Source: Persicaria tinctoria (Eukaryota; Streptophyta; Magnoliopsida; Caryophyllales; Polygonaceae). Taken from it: a DNA stretch of 64,000 nt. The DNA is taken from the NCBI GenBank assembly GCA_037127255.1, contig JBANSL010000004.1:21397967-21461966 (forward strand), written 5' to 3'. This document shows, piece by piece, positions 9,487 through 20,799 of this stretch (position 1 is the stretch's first letter; each line of letters starts with the position of its first letter). Under the pieces are notes generated by a model. That model was not told where the DNA came from. It ran no database searches and saw nothing but the letters and a program-made list of their open reading frames with translations. The position numbers and the translations under genes are program-made.

Positions 9487-11101
9487 TGTGGCCATGGTGC
9501 GCGGGCGTGTGGCCAAGGTGCGCGGGCGTGCACGAGTCCACTGGAGTTGGCGTCCTTCTTTGCCAAATTAGGTGGTTTCAAGTGCTATTTCACGTGACTT
9601 GATTAGTTAAACTATTTTAAGTTATTTTTAAGATATTTTCAATTAATTCCTTTTAATTTATTTTATTAGGAAATTAGCCTTTGCTAGGTTATATTAACCG
9701 GTCTTTTCCATTGTAGAGAACTTACGCCTCTTTGAATACAGAAATCAGTTCTTGTGTGAAACACAACTATGAGAAACTCAATCGATTTGTAGCGTTGCTC
9801 ATCGATTGCAAATTGGTTATAGATCTAACTTGGTTTGCTTTGAGTTCATCAACCTCGCGAGAGCTTGGTGATCTTGATAATCACAAGTCCCCTCCTTGTG
9901 CCTTCAGGTTGTCCACTTGGTTGTGTGAGGTTATAGAGGCGGGCTTTGTAGTCGTTGATACTTGGTTCCTACCCTCTTAGGAGGTCTGTGGTCTTTATCT
10001 CGTTCTACCTTAGTTCGAATCACCCTTCTATCGGTGTTTATTTCACTGCTTTGTTTGATCGAGCCAAGTCCCTTTGTTTAGTCTAAATTCAGTCCAATCG
10101 AGTCCTCCGTTTGTTGCGTCGTTTGTTGTTTCTTGAGTCTTTGCTTCTGTTCTTGAGTTTGTTGTTGATTGTCGAAGATCGGGCCACCCTATGACTAACC
10201 CCGTCTCAAATTGGCATCAGAGTTTTGGTTTCCGACATCAAAAGTTGTATCTTTTATTTCCCTAAACACAAAACTACAAAAAAACAAAACTACAAAAATA
10301 GAGTTTTTCTTGTCCTTGATTTTTACTTCTTAATTTTTTTAATTTGATTGCATTAACCTTTGTTTTTTACTACCTATGTCGTGTCCCACAACAGCCATAT
10401 TGAAGCCGATGGTGCGCGAGCGTGTGGCCAAGGTGCGCGGGCGTGCACGAGTCCGCTGGAGCCGACGTCCTTATTTGCCAAATTAGGTGGTTCAAGTGTT
10501 ATTTCACGTGACTTGATTGGTTTAAGTTATTTTTAAGATATTTTCAATTAATTCCTTTTAATTTATTTTATTAGGAAATTACCCTTTGCTAGGTTATATT
10601 AACCGGCATTTTCCATTGTAGAGAAACGCCTCTTTGAATACAGAAATCAGTTCTTGTGTGAAACACAATTGTGAGAAAGTCAATCGATTCGTAGCATTGC
10701 TCATCGATTGCAAATTGGTTATAGATCTAACTTGGTTTGCTTTGATTTCATCAACCTCGCGAGAGCTTGATGATCCTGGTAATCACAAGTCTCCAAGTTT
10801 TCCACTTGGTTGTGTGAGGGTGTAGAGGTGGGCTTTGTAGTCGTTGATACTTGGTTCTTACCCTCTTAGGAGGCATGAGGTCTTTATCTCGTTCTACCTT
10901 AATTAGTTCGAATCACCCTTCTATCGGTCTTTATTTCATTGCTTTGTTTGATCGAGTTAAGTCCCTTTGTTTAGTCTAAATTCAGTCCAATCAAGTCCTC
11001 CGTTTGCTGCGTCGTTTGTTGTTTCTTGAGTCTTTGCTTCCGTTCTTGAGTTTGTTGTTGATTGTCGAAGATCGGGCCACCCTACGGCTAACCTCGTATC
11101 A
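9487..11101 (+). mobile_element. Two LTR-like direct repeats with a 192-bp interior (TRIM-like or deleted LTR element)
   Basis: The sequence at about 9487-10208 recurs at about 10401-11101, both ending in a TCA. Directly after the first copy comes aattggcatcagag, a primer-binding site like the tRNA-Met type TGGTATCAGAGC with one mismatch. The interior of about 192 bp codes for nothing. The two repeats differ by several substitutions and short gaps (for example near 9600 and 9890), so the element is not young. No target-site duplication was found; the left boundary is uncertain and may extend into 9130-9486. The open frames inside the repeats (9732-9980, 10634-10825) are LTR sequence, not genes. 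Confidence 0.7.
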
Positions 11102-11992
11102 TTTTGTTTTCGTGTTTTTTCAGTTTATCAATTTAATAAATTATTTCTAAGTTCAATTGTGTGCATTTTTTCAGTTTATCTCTCCCTATTTAAGTTCTTA
11201 TTCTATGCCCTTAGAGCATATGATAGAAATAGCGTATTAATATTAATATCATTAACAAAAAAAAATTAAGTAAAATAAATCAACATTTATCTTAATAAAT
11301 AAATAAAGTGTAAAGTGAAATAAGTGTCGCGTTACTCTCTGATGTGAATGAAAAAGGTAAGAAGCAGAAAAGTGAAATAGTTACTGACGTGATTGAAATG
11401 AGTTAAAACTCGAGGGTCATGAAGTGCGATTTCTTCACTTCACTTGGACAATGTGCAAGTGAGGAAAATGAGTTAAGACTCGAGGGTCACTTCACTTGGA
11501 CAATGTGCAAGTGAGGAACTCTCCCCTTACGGTCATGAAGTGGGATTTCTTCATCTCTTTGTTTTCGCTGGTTGAATTCATTCAATCTCCGAATGCTTCA
11601 CATCACAGACATCAACCCAAGCATGTCCAAATAAAGATTTCGGGAAATAGCTGAGATAAGAGCACCACATATATGCAGCACAAGATCTAATGGGAAACAG
11701 AATGCCATAAAAGCAGGACTTGCACGGTGGAGTTTAATTTCCATAACAATTTCGGTTCTTGAAATATAGAAGCAACACATTATCAATGTTACAAATTACA
11801 ATTGCTCTATGTTACCACAATTATTTTTCAGTGATATATAAGTGTCTATTAACTACTACATGGTAACACTGCAGAATCCCCTGGAGGAGTTAACATACTC
11901 TTCCTTATTTACACAAGGAAACTCGTCTCTCCAAAGAGGACCATGCCCATCGAATCCACACTCTACTTTGACACAAGTTATGGTTCCACAAT
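11102..11992. other. Intergenic, includes a local duplication and probable ATL 3' UTR
   Basis: A motif containing gagttaaaactcgagggtca and cacttggacaatgtgcaagt is duplicated within 11398-11520, and gtcatgaagtg also recurs at 11417 and 11532. The final few hundred bases before 11993 would be the 3' UTR of the minus-strand ATL gene. No other gene is seen. Confidence 0.45.
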
Positions 11993-13132
11993 TCACAAGG
12001 GGAGGATTGAGGAAGACGAGTGTCGTTTACTCCCTCGAAACGAAGACAAAATCCTTGCACTCGAAGAGAAGGACCTCTTCATCGAAACAGGCGCCTTTTG
12101 CAGCGAACGCCCTATCGAAGAGCTGTTCATCAATCTCGACATGCTAGAGCCACATTCTTGACGATCTTGCTCGACAACTTCCTTCACCTCCGCTAATTTC
12201 GATTGGTTAGAGCTACCCTCACCACCAACATTGACCGCGATAGCATTGTTTATCGCAGCTGCAGCTGATACATCCAACGAAATCGACCTCCTTACAGGCC
12301 GAAGATCTTCGCTTTGCACTCTATGATTCCTGCCTAGATCGCTTAACGCTCTATTTCCCCAATTATTCTTCAAAATCTCATCTACCTTGATGCCTCCTAA
12401 AGGCAAAGCGCAACCGGAATCGGCAACTCCGTCGTCACTCGTTCCACCACCCTCACTCTGTTCATCTTGATCACCCTCTAGGGTTCCCATCTGGCCAGAT
12501 CCAGAGGAAATTGGATCGCTCAAATTGGGGCCCGACCTGGTTAGACTCAGTACAGAAGAGTCGTTCACCACAGGAGCTCTGCACAGAGGACAGTTCTTGT
12601 GAGATCTCAGCCAAGTATCAACACAATTCAGATGAAACGCGTGGCTGCATTTCGGCAAAAGACGGAGTTCGTCGCCGTCTTCGAATTCCGTCAAGCAAAC
12701 GGAGCAATCGGTCCCCTCGATCAATCCGTCGCCCATCTTATACTTGACGGCGGTGATCGAATCGATAACGGAATCGGGTAATCCGACGGTGACGATCCGC
12801 CAAATCGGGTGGTCAACGGGGCCAATATGGTCTTCGTCGAGAAATACTTCATCACGGGAGCTAGGTGACGATACGGAGTTCCTCCGGCGGGACACGCGCC
12901 AGCGGAGGAGGATCGCGCAAGTGGTGAGGATGAGGAAGGCGACGCCGAGGGCGCAGACTCCGGTGACCAAGTAGGGTGTGAGGTGATTCTGGGAGGAGAG
13001 AGGGGGCGATAGCGGAGGCGGTGGCGATGGAGGAGGAGAAGAGATGTAGACGCAGCTCCAGCAGTACTCGGAAGCGGGGAATTCGTCGCAGTTTGTGTTG
13101 ACGGTGCAGTTGTAGAGGCCGTAAGTCTCCAT
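11993..13132 (-). CDS. ATL-family RING-H2 finger E3 ubiquitin ligase
   Basis: A single uninterrupted frame of 379 residues, the intronless structure usual for ATL genes. After a Cys-containing N-terminal segment and a proline-rich stretch (residues 31-45) comes one hydrophobic membrane segment at about 52-77, then a basic patch (RWRVSRRR). The GLP at 117-119 is the ATL 'GLD' region. The RING-H2 follows at 143-184: C143, C146, C162, H164, H167, C170, C181, C184, with the conserved Trp174 for E2 contact. The long Ser-rich tail has no known domain. It is predicted to be a membrane-anchored E3 that ubiquitinates unknown substrates. Overall it most resembles the ATL51/ATL52 group, but the subgroup is an inference. 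No defect was found. Start: the first ATG of the frame, directly before the extracytoplasmic part. Confidence 0.95.
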   Translation of the reverse strand: METYGLYNCTVNTNCDEFPASEYCWSCVYISSPPPSPPPPLSPPLSSQNHLTPYLVTGVCALGVAFLILTTCAILLRWRVSRRRNSVSSPSSRDEVFLDEDHIGPVDHPIWRIVTVGLPDSVIDSITAVKYKMGDGLIEGTDCSVCLTEFEDGDELRLLPKCSHAFHLNCVDTWLRSHKNCPLCRAPVVNDSSVLSLTRSGPNLSDPISSGSGQMGTLEGDQDEQSEGGGTSDDGVADSGCALPLGGIKVDEILKNNWGNRALSDLGRNHRVQSEDLRPVRRSISLDVSAAAAINNAIAVNVGGEGSSNQSKLAEVKEVVEQDRQECGSSMSRLMNSSSIGRSLQKAPVSMKRSFSSSARILSSFRGSKRHSSSSILPL

Positions 13133-13750
13133 TAATGGAGAGATTAGAGGTTGTGTTTATGGAAGGAAGTCGACAACACAGGAATGATTTTCCATGGAAA
13201 CGGACCGTATTGAAGAAATTGTTTTAATGAAATAAGGGTTTTGTTTGAAGGGGGAATGATAAATGTCAACTGATTAATCGATTTATGACCAGAAATTGAT
13301 TGATCGGATTGGAGATTTAGTGGGGATTACCGGTGAGGGTTTGATTGGTGGGGGGTAGTTGGCAAAAGGAAGACGGAATAATGTAGACTTCGGCCTTTTG
13401 CTTATTAATATGGAGTATAATAATATTATCAAATTTAAGATTGCGGTCGGCATAAAAGCCAAATTATTGACTTTCTAACCAAACGAGTTGTAATAACTTA
13501 TTGACATTTCTTCTACATAAATGAAGAGTGTTTTGGGTGAGCTACATTTTAAATGCAGTGCAATCAAGAACACTCTTATGGAAAAAAGAATTTAAAGTTC
13601 TTGATCGATAGAAAAGTTATTGGAATAAATAGTGGAGGTTAGGGATGAGAATGGGGTGATGATTTTTGGATTTGAAATCACCTAGGAATGAGAAATTCAG
13701 TAGAGATCTCCAATGGGAACTCCGTTAAATCTTTTTAGAAAACTTGTACA
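13133..13750. other. ATL upstream region
   Basis: Non-coding sequence upstream of the minus-strand ATL gene, expected to hold its 5' UTR and promoter. No TATA box stands out. The stretch 13620-13750 is AT-rich with no gene. Confidence 0.4.
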
Positions 13751-14114
13751 AGTGCTCGTTTGGATTGGTTTGAAAAATCCAAGAAGTTGAATATCCCAGG
13801 AAGTTGGATAGAATATCTGCGTTTGGTTAAAAAAATTCATCTCTAAAAACCCAGGAATTGAAATTCCCAGAAATTGAACTTCCTGTGAAATACAGGAATT
13901 GGAATTACTAAGGGGGTACATGGTAAGACAACTTCCACCCTTTTCTTACTAATAAAAATCTCTTATTTATCTCACTATATCAAATCCACCATTTTTTCAT
14001 TTTTCAACCAAACATGTTTCATAAAATCCCAGAAAGTGTAATTCATGGGAAGTAGACTTCCTAGGAATTAAATTCCCGTGAAGTAAACTTCCTACATTTA
14101 TCCAAACGAGCACT
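13751..14114. mobile_element. Tourist-like MITE (about 364 bp)
   Basis: Left end agtgctcgtttggat and right end atccaaacgagcact are perfect 15-bp inverted repeats of the CGTTTGG-type found in PIF/Harbinger-derived MITEs. If the outermost A/T is excluded, the flanking trinucleotides are caa and taa, close to the TWA duplication expected. The interior contains short internal repeats of aattcct/aggaatt and is non-coding. Confidence 0.7.
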
Positions 14115-15294
14115 AAGTATTATTTTAACATTTTTAATTATTATTTGTTATTATTTAACCTATTTATTTAATATTTTTTATTTTTAAAGTTTAATATGTT
14201 TTGTAGTAGGCATAAATTCACATATTAAACTAAGGTAAAGTTCATATCATAGAATTCGACGAGAAAATCCCTAGGTCGTGCCTACACTTTGGAGGCCCTA
14301 TTTTAAAAATGAGAAGGCATAAAAATAAACAAGTTCAATGAGAAAAATAAACAAGTCCAATGAATTCAAATAGCAATCGACAATAGAAAAAAAAGAGTAA
14401 GTTTTCATGATATAATTCCAAAAGGATTTTAACGATTACATATAAAGTACCAAAAAAGTCTTGAAATTCAATGCTATCATAAAAAATTCACTTGAAATGT
14501 GTCATTCGTTTGATGGTCTTAGAGACATAATCTCCGATAAGCTCATTGTACTCAACATTCTTTAAAAGATCGCTCTCAATTGCTATTAAGGCTAATTCAT
14601 TGAGCCTTTCTTAGAGCACTTTTATCGGCAATATATTGTGCACCGATACTACAAACTATAATATTAAAAAATTGCAATAGTTGAATAAGCGATACTAGAA
14701 CGCTTCTTCCCTGGTACCCATACTAGGAGGTCAAAATTTAATGTCAAATCAGTGAGCTGGATTGCACTTTCAATTTTCGGATGGAACACAGCCAAAACGA
14801 CGTCGCAAGCTACCGGCCAGGACCAACACGCATCGTTTGGAATTTTGGGCGCCTGCAACTTCCTACACCAAAGGGAACACGTGTCGCAGCTGGATTGGAT
14901 TGCAGGAGGAGGGTAGCATCTTCCGACATGTGGACGGTGCAGATCTTGCTTGGGGTGAAATTATTTTACACATTAAAATCAATATTTCGGTAATAAAAAT
15001 TATCCAAAAAAAAAATAAAAAAAATTACCACAATACTAGATTCATTTTTAGCTACATGTAGACATCAATTTTGAATATGTTTGAAATATTTTTTAAAAAA
15101 AATATTTCTCTTTGATTATAAAAATGCGAAACATAATCCGAAAAATTGAATTATAATTATGGATTAAATGGAACTAATAAATAATGCAAGATATGAAATA
15201 AATAATTATTTTAAAAAATAAAATACAATAAACCCTCCCGCTCTAGTGGTAGGGAATCAGGATAAAATCCACGAGGAAGCGTGTCAGCGCTCGT
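14115..15294. other. AT-rich non-coding gap
   Basis: No supported gene. A GC-richer island at 14760-14960 has overlapping short open frames in several frames and no recognisable product. An A-rich run (15005-15030) follows it, so a decayed retroposed fragment is possible. Confidence 0.35.
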
Positions 15295-15500
15295 CTTTTT
15301 AGTCCAAATTTCGCCCTGTTGTCGACTTGAAGACCACTCGATAACAACTCAAGTGGGTCGATATCGAATGAAGTCAATCAAAATCTTCTTCAGACCTGCA
15401 CACAAGAGAGAAAAAAACAGACTCGATGTCGAGTACAATGTGCTCAATATCGACTTAAAGCACTCGATATCGACTTGTCAGGGTCAAAATCGACTCTTTA
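15295..15500. repeat. Cluster of TCGATATCGA-type motifs
   Basis: Palindromic variants of tcgatatcgac recur several times within 200 bp (for example 15336, 15359, 15469). The same motif cluster occurs again at 20590-20785. Both look like two copies of one repeat family flanking the element at 16169-20123. No gene is seen. Confidence 0.55.
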
Positions 15501-16090
15501 TGCAAAAACTCGAAATTGCAGAAAAATAAATAAATATGTCGAAAACGATGTCTGAAGAATAAAAGGATTGATGAGAAGATATGTGAACAGTAATAACACA
15601 GGTTTGGTTTTTTATATCAGTAAACTAAAAGACTTCCAAGATCGGGGATTAATTGCCAAAACAATAACCATCTAAGAATTATGCCAAGTTATAAAAGATT
15701 ATGTCTTTTCATCAAATAACTTTCGTTATTAACAATTAAGAATATAGAGACTTTCGCATAAACCCTAATTGTCACTAACCCTTTTTAATGATTAATCCAA
15801 ATTCATATTAATATCACTTTCGCTTCAATAACACAAATAAGGATTTACCTGCTACTGTCCTAGAAGAATCACAAATAGGGATAGATGATGAAATCGTATA
15901 TAAAAATCATACCTTTGTTGCATAACCCCACATGGCTATCGTCGGGCTCACCCCGACCCTAGAACTAGGGTGACTACTCGCTCTTCATCATAGTAGCAAA
16001 CATCAAAATCATAAAGGAAATAACTAATTGCATTAAAATAAACGAAAGCTTACAACCGAACAAAGTCACAATCTCACGTCTCGCTCCAAC
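15501..16090. other. Non-coding gap before the microsatellite
   Basis: The segment gtcgggctcaccccgaccct followed by agaactagggtgactactcg at 15939-15978 has the look of LTR or leader sequence of a plant retrotransposon, but no partner or terminus was found. No open frame of interest. Confidence 0.3.

Positions 16091-16168
<78 letters not shown>
16091..16168. repeat. (CT)n(TA)n compound microsatellite
   Basis: About 28 bases of CT repeat run into about 50 bases of TA repeat, directly abutting the left end of the inverted-repeat element at 16169. TA repeat also follows the right end of that element (20124-20139). Confidence 0.95.
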
Positions 16169-16170
<2 letters not shown>

Positions 16171-17750
16171 TAAAGGTAAAGGTTCAAATGAAAAAGGGGT
16201 TTAAGATGAAAAATTTGCTTAAAGTGAAAATGGGTTAATTGGAGTCTTATCCTGTACGGGCCGACCCAATTTATACGTAATACCCGTTTCTCCTTTCACT
16301 CTTAACGGGTCAGGTCTCACGTCTCTCTCAATCGCTCATCTCTCTCCTCCCTCCTCATCGGCATCCTCCCGTCGCTGCTCCTCGTCGCTCCTTGCCGTCC
16401 TCTGGTCTGGCTCACCCTACCTCGTTCGCTTCCTCTCTTGCCCTCACTCACCACCTCCACTTTTCGAATCCAATCTAGCCGATTTATGTCGCCCATCATC
16501 GTCCTTCGGCTCCCTGCTTCGCCCGTCGTCCTGATTTCAGTATTCTTCTCCTAGCTCTCTCTTTGATCCGATTTCTGTACTTTTTCTTCAATTCTTGTTG
16601 TTTGATCGATTAACGACTTTCGATCAATCCTGGTCACTTTTGCAATTTTCATGATTCGAGCGTGGAAATATGATTGTCGGTGAAATTTGATGCTTCATTG
16701 AATCTTTGATGTGTTGTGGATTATGCGTCTTAATTTCTTGTTGTTGCTTGAAATTTTGGGGTATTTGATGTGAGTAAGTGTGTATTGACATTCATTACTC
16801 ACTTTGATGCTTCGAATTTGGTTGCTTTACATTATAAACTCTTGAAATTTAGGTTTAGATAGGTTAGTTGATTATGCCCTCAAGGTGTTCGATGAAATTC
16901 CTAGGATATATTGTTGCTCAATTTCTTGCCTTGACTTTTAATTTAAGCCTAACATGTCTAAGTTTGCTGCTGATATTCGGGGTCTATTTGGGTTAAAAAG
17001 CTTTCTCAACTAAGGGAAAGAGTTAAAGAGCTCTTCTTCGGCTGTTTTTTTGCCATATTAAGATAGCATGTAGGTATATAGCTGTTAAATTGTCTAGATG
17101 TTGTAATGGCTTAGGTGGAGGTGCAACAATAGGAAGATGCACTTGAAACACTAGAAATCTGCTATCTTGAATTTAGCATGGTAATAATAATCTTTCTGCA
17201 GTGGCACCCAATGTCCTTGTGGATTTGAGTGCCTTGTTGCTATTATCTTGAATATTATCATCCTCCAATATAACGTATTCAGATTTATATCAAATATATC
17301 TTTATCCATGGAAATGGTTCTCACTTTCTCTGAAATTTTCCTCTCTTATTGTTATTATTTATATTATCTTTCCAAGAAGACCAAAAGGTAGAAACAAAGG
17401 TCAAAAGATCAAGATGAAAGATGAATGAATATGATACAATTTTGATAAGAATACAAGGATTATACGATTTCTATTATTGAATATTATCTTACATATTATC
17501 TTCCAATTTCTATTATTGAATATTATCTTACATTTTCCTCTCTTATTGTTATTATTGTTTCCTTCTTTGTCCATTTTAGAGCACTAGCAAGTGTACCCAT
17601 CTCTCTTTTTGCTCACATCCAGTTTTTTCACTTGTCTTTGAGCAAACTTACTTTTAGGTATACTTGTTTTGTTTTGTTTTTATAGTTGTTTAGATTGAAT
17701 AAATGTTTTTATAGTTGTTTAGATTGAATAAATATTTATTAACTTGAGAT

Positions 17751-17971
17751 GCAACCGGCGGAGCGAAGAAGCCCCACAGATACAGCCCTGGAACCGTCGC
17801 CCTCCGGTGAGAAATTCATCAGATTGTCCGATTCCTTTTCCTCTTCCCTAAATTGAATGAATTCATCCCAAACTGATCTCGTTTTTTATGTGCAGTGAAA
17901 TCCGCAAGTACTTAGAGAGCACAGAGCTTCTGATGAGGAAACTCCCATTCGAGAGATTGGTTCGTGAGATG
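17751..17971 (+). pseudogene. Captured histone H3 fragment with intron (H3.3-type)
   Basis: Exon 17751-17806 and exon 17896-17971, joined across a GT-AG intron of 89 bp, read through codons matching H3 residues about 31-74: ATGGAKKPHRYSPGTVALR, then EIRKYLESTELLMRKLPF, then ERLVREM. The intron interrupts the Arg49 codon. Tyr41 and the presence of an intron point to an H3.3-type parent. Substitutions from the usual H3 sequence include R42S, Q55L, K56E, I62M, Q68E and I74M, at positions that are nearly invariant in functional H3, so this is a relic. The N-terminal tail up to residue 30 and everything after residue 74 are missing. It lies inside the inverted-repeat element, which explains the isolated fragment. 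Confidence 0.87.
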
Positions 17972-18335
17972 GTGTATACCTTGATTTCGTGTTTGGATTG
18001 ATATGAAGACATTGATAGTTGGTTATGTGTTTTAGTTTTTTTTTATTTCTATGTTACACCATATTGTGTGAACATTTACATCCATGTTGGTGATGATTTG
18101 CGAAGCCTTATGTTTTTAATGAGAGTTTGAGCTAGCTATGGAGCTGTCAATGAGGGATTTTATGTTGAATTTTCCACTTCAACGGCAAGATATCAAGGGT
18201 TGGATTAGAGGAAGCTTTCATATAATTTACCATTGTTTTAGCCTATTGCATTGCAAGGTGCAAAATCATAGGTGCTTTCGAGACCCTATGGTTCGTCCTT
18301 GGAACCTAGGCAGGGCAAAATTCATATCTAATATA

Positions 18336-19150
18336 ATGTGCAATTTTAGTTTGATAAAGTGCAAAAATAAGATGATAAAGTGTATAAATAATAATATGAA
18401 GTGCATGAATAAGAGTATGAAGTGCAAAATTAAGATTATGAATTGCATAACTAAATGATAAAATGCAAGAATAAAATGAATGTGTATGAATAATAATATG
18501 AAGTGTATGAATAAGATTATAAAGTGCACAATTAAGATTATAAAATGCATTAATAAAATGATAAAGTGCAAGAATAAAAAGATGAAGAGCATGAATAAGA
18601 TTATAAAGTGCAATAATAAAATGATAATGTGCACAAATAAGATGATATAATGCATATATAACATTGTATTGTGCAAATATAACTTTAAGTTGTGCAAATA
18701 TAACACTATGTTTTGCAAATGTAACATTATATTGTGCATATCTAATAATATAATGTTACGTTGTGCACATATAATATTATGTTGTGCGAATATAACATTA
18801 TATTGTGCAAATATAACACTATGTTTTGCAAATGTAACATTATGTTGTGCATATCTAATAATATAATGTTACGCTGTGCACATATAATATTATGTTGTGC
18901 GAATATAACTTTAAGTTGTGCAAATATAATATTATGTTGAGCAAATAAAATTATAAAGTGCGAGAATAAAATGATGGTGTATGAATAATAATATGAAGTG
19001 CATGAATAAGATTATGATGTGCACAATTAATATTATAAAGTGCATAAATAATATGATAAAGTGTAAGAATAAAATGATAAAGGGCATAAATAAAATTATG
19101 AAGTGCACACTTAAGATTATAAAGTGCATAAATAAAATGATTAAGTGCAC
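18336..19150. repeat. 21-bp minisatellite, about 38 units
   Basis: Units resemble gtgcataaataagattatga followed by a, with a period of 21 bp. A central block (18650-18950) uses a variant, gttgtgcaaatataacatta. Because 21 is a multiple of three, long frames stay open: the minus strand at 18266-18739 encodes about 20 copies of a seven-residue hydrophobic repeat (LHFIIL-F type), and 18932-19150 encodes more. These frames begin inside the repeat and are not considered genes. Confidence 0.85.
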
Positions 19151-19591
19151 TTTGATTTATTATTTATGCACTTTAAAATATTGAAGATGCATCTTATAGA
19201 ATTTAAACCCGATAAAAATTACAGGCTAAAATTTGTAATTTTTACAGTTAAAAGAGGGCAATAATCATAGAAATGAAAGTATGGGGAGTTTTCTTTTAAT
19301 TTCAGCATCTTCTTCCTCCTCCCGTGCGTTGCTACAGTACTAAAGGAGATCAACGATGCAACACAGGTTCTCTCGTCTATGGCTGCTGGTGGCGCGTCGG
19401 GGGCAGATCGGCAACGGAACAACGGTACCGCTTCAGTGGGTGATGAATCCGGCGATGGCACAGCACAACGGTGCCGCTTCCCGACGATGAGGGCTTCCTC
19501 TCATTTAATATCCGAGGTCTGATTTTGACAGATTCGGAGCTAAACCAGAAAACAGAGGAAAATCAATCATCTCTGGACGGAGGTGCAGACC

Positions 19592-19703
19592 ATGGAGGCG
19601 AGATCGGGCCCCGAATTCGATTTTCCGGAGGAACTGCTACTCGGAGGGAGACGATTCCGAGGATGAGGGCGACGGAGAAGATCGGAGCGAGGACTGGAGC
19701 GAG
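19592..19703 (+). pseudogene. Exon-like captured fragment, acidic, with splice donor
   Basis: From the ATG at 19592 the frame reads MEARSGPEFDFPEELLLGG. A one-base shift then opens an acidic stretch, DDSEDEGDGEDRSEDWSE, which ends at GAG|GTATGTG, a strong plant 5' splice donor at 19703/19704. The surrounding base composition is GC-rich, unlike the AT-rich minisatellite beside it. This looks like a first coding exon carried into the element and then frameshifted. The parent gene is not recognised. Confidence 0.4.
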
Positions 19704-20211
19704 GTATGTGTGTGGGGGTGACGGCTTTGTGGTCGAAATCCGGGATCCGCCACCGCCGGCCTCCTCTTTTCCTCTCCCTTCCTTCGGTTTTCTGGGCACG
19801 AAAGGATCCCTCTGTTCCTTTCTTTCCTTCGAGCAGATAAGGGAAGAAGAAAGAGGTTGCGGGCCCCACTACTCCACCTAGACTTCCACATCAGCTGGGC
19901 CCCCTTATTTCTTTCTCTATTCGGTTTCAGATGGAAGAAATAAAAGAAGGGAATAGATGGCTTTTGGGCCTAATTTGTTGGGCCTATTTCTCCCTTCAAA
20001 ATAAATCAACATAACCTTGGGCCTAATTTTTTTTAAAAAAAACTGCGCGTGTCCCTTGTTTTATTAATTTTCACTTTAAGCAAATTTTTCATCTTAAGCC
20101 CCATTTTCACTTTAACCTCACCCTATATATATATATATAACATTCATAATTAAATAAATAAAACAATTAAATTCCCCCTTGGTGTATTAGAGAATTACTC
20201 CGTATTAAATA

Positions 20212-20490
20212 CTCCATCCGTCCTAAAATACATAAGTTTTTAGCATTTTATAAAGTTTTAATAAAACACTTTACTTTTAAAAAAGCATCATCATTACACT
20301 AACTTTTTCATAAATTTTATTATTTTTTAATACTCACTACATATTTTAACCAATCAAATTATTTTAAAAAGTCAACAACACACAAACCAATACAAATCAT
20401 TACAACTTCTTACCTAGAAAACATAAAAGCCCATATATTGTTGGACAAAATTTTACCTCTAAAAACTCATGTATTATTGGACGAAGGGGG
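20212..20490. mobile_element. Stowaway-type MITE (279 bp, TA TSD)
   Basis: Left end ctccatccgtcctaaaatac and right end attattggacgaaggggg are inverted repeats of the Stowaway kind, extended by a shared ATAAGTTTTTAG-like segment. TA flanks it at 20210-20211 and 20491-20492. Confidence 0.88.
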
Positions 20491-20589
20491 TAGGATAAAA
20501 GGTCTTCCAACTTGATAGAATCTCGTGCCTTGGTGTGGAAGAAAGCCCACTCGGAATCTGGACTCGGATTGGCTTGAAATCGGCTTCTG

Positions 20590-20785
20590 ATGCTCACTCG
20601 ATATCGACCAAGTGTTGTCGATATCGACCTCGTCTTCTCAGCTCACTCGCTCTCGGCCTCGGTAGTGGATATCGACCGAGCCTTCACTCGATATCGACTA
20701 TGTGTAGTCGATATCGACCTCCTTAGTGTTGCTCTCAGGTGCTAAGTCGATTTCTGGCGTCGTGTACTCGATATCGACCATTGTC
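20590..20785. repeat. Second cluster of TCGATATCGAC motifs
   Basis: Variants of tcgatatcgacc recur at 20598, 20619, 20656, 20691, 20709 and 20768. The open frame at 20535-20726 (SISTKCCRYRP-type repeats) is a by-product of this repeat, not a gene. Confidence 0.6.
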
Positions 20786-20799
20786 AGTTTTCTTCTTTT

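Larger units (their letters stand above)
16169..20123 (+). mobile_element. 4-kb terminal-inverted-repeat element carrying host gene fragments (Pack-MULE-like)
   Basis: The left end (16169-16236) and the reverse complement of the right end (about 20066-20123) share a long imperfect inverted repeat, including 31 identical bases around ttaagatgaaaaatttgctt. Both outer ends abut TA repeats, consistent with a 9-10 bp TA-rich target duplication, although the microsatellite makes this unprovable by eye. Inside are a GC-rich leader-like segment (16320-16600), a histone H3 fragment with its intron (17751-17971), a 21-bp minisatellite (18336-19150) and another exon-like segment ending in a splice donor (19592-19703). 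No transposase is seen. Long inverted repeats plus captured fragments fit a Pack-MULE; the superfamily is inferred. Confidence 0.72.

Noticed and set aside
9732..10825. Two similar frames starting MNTEISSCVKHN
   Set aside because: They are the same segment of the two LTR-like repeats read in one frame; not genes.
18266..18739. 157-residue hydrophobic heptad-repeat protein
   Set aside because: Produced by a 21-bp minisatellite that happens to lack stops; no start context and no relatives.
19471..19891. Several overlapping frames of 78-136 codons
   Set aside because: They contradict each other on both strands in a GC-rich patch. Only the exon-like segment ending in a splice donor was kept.
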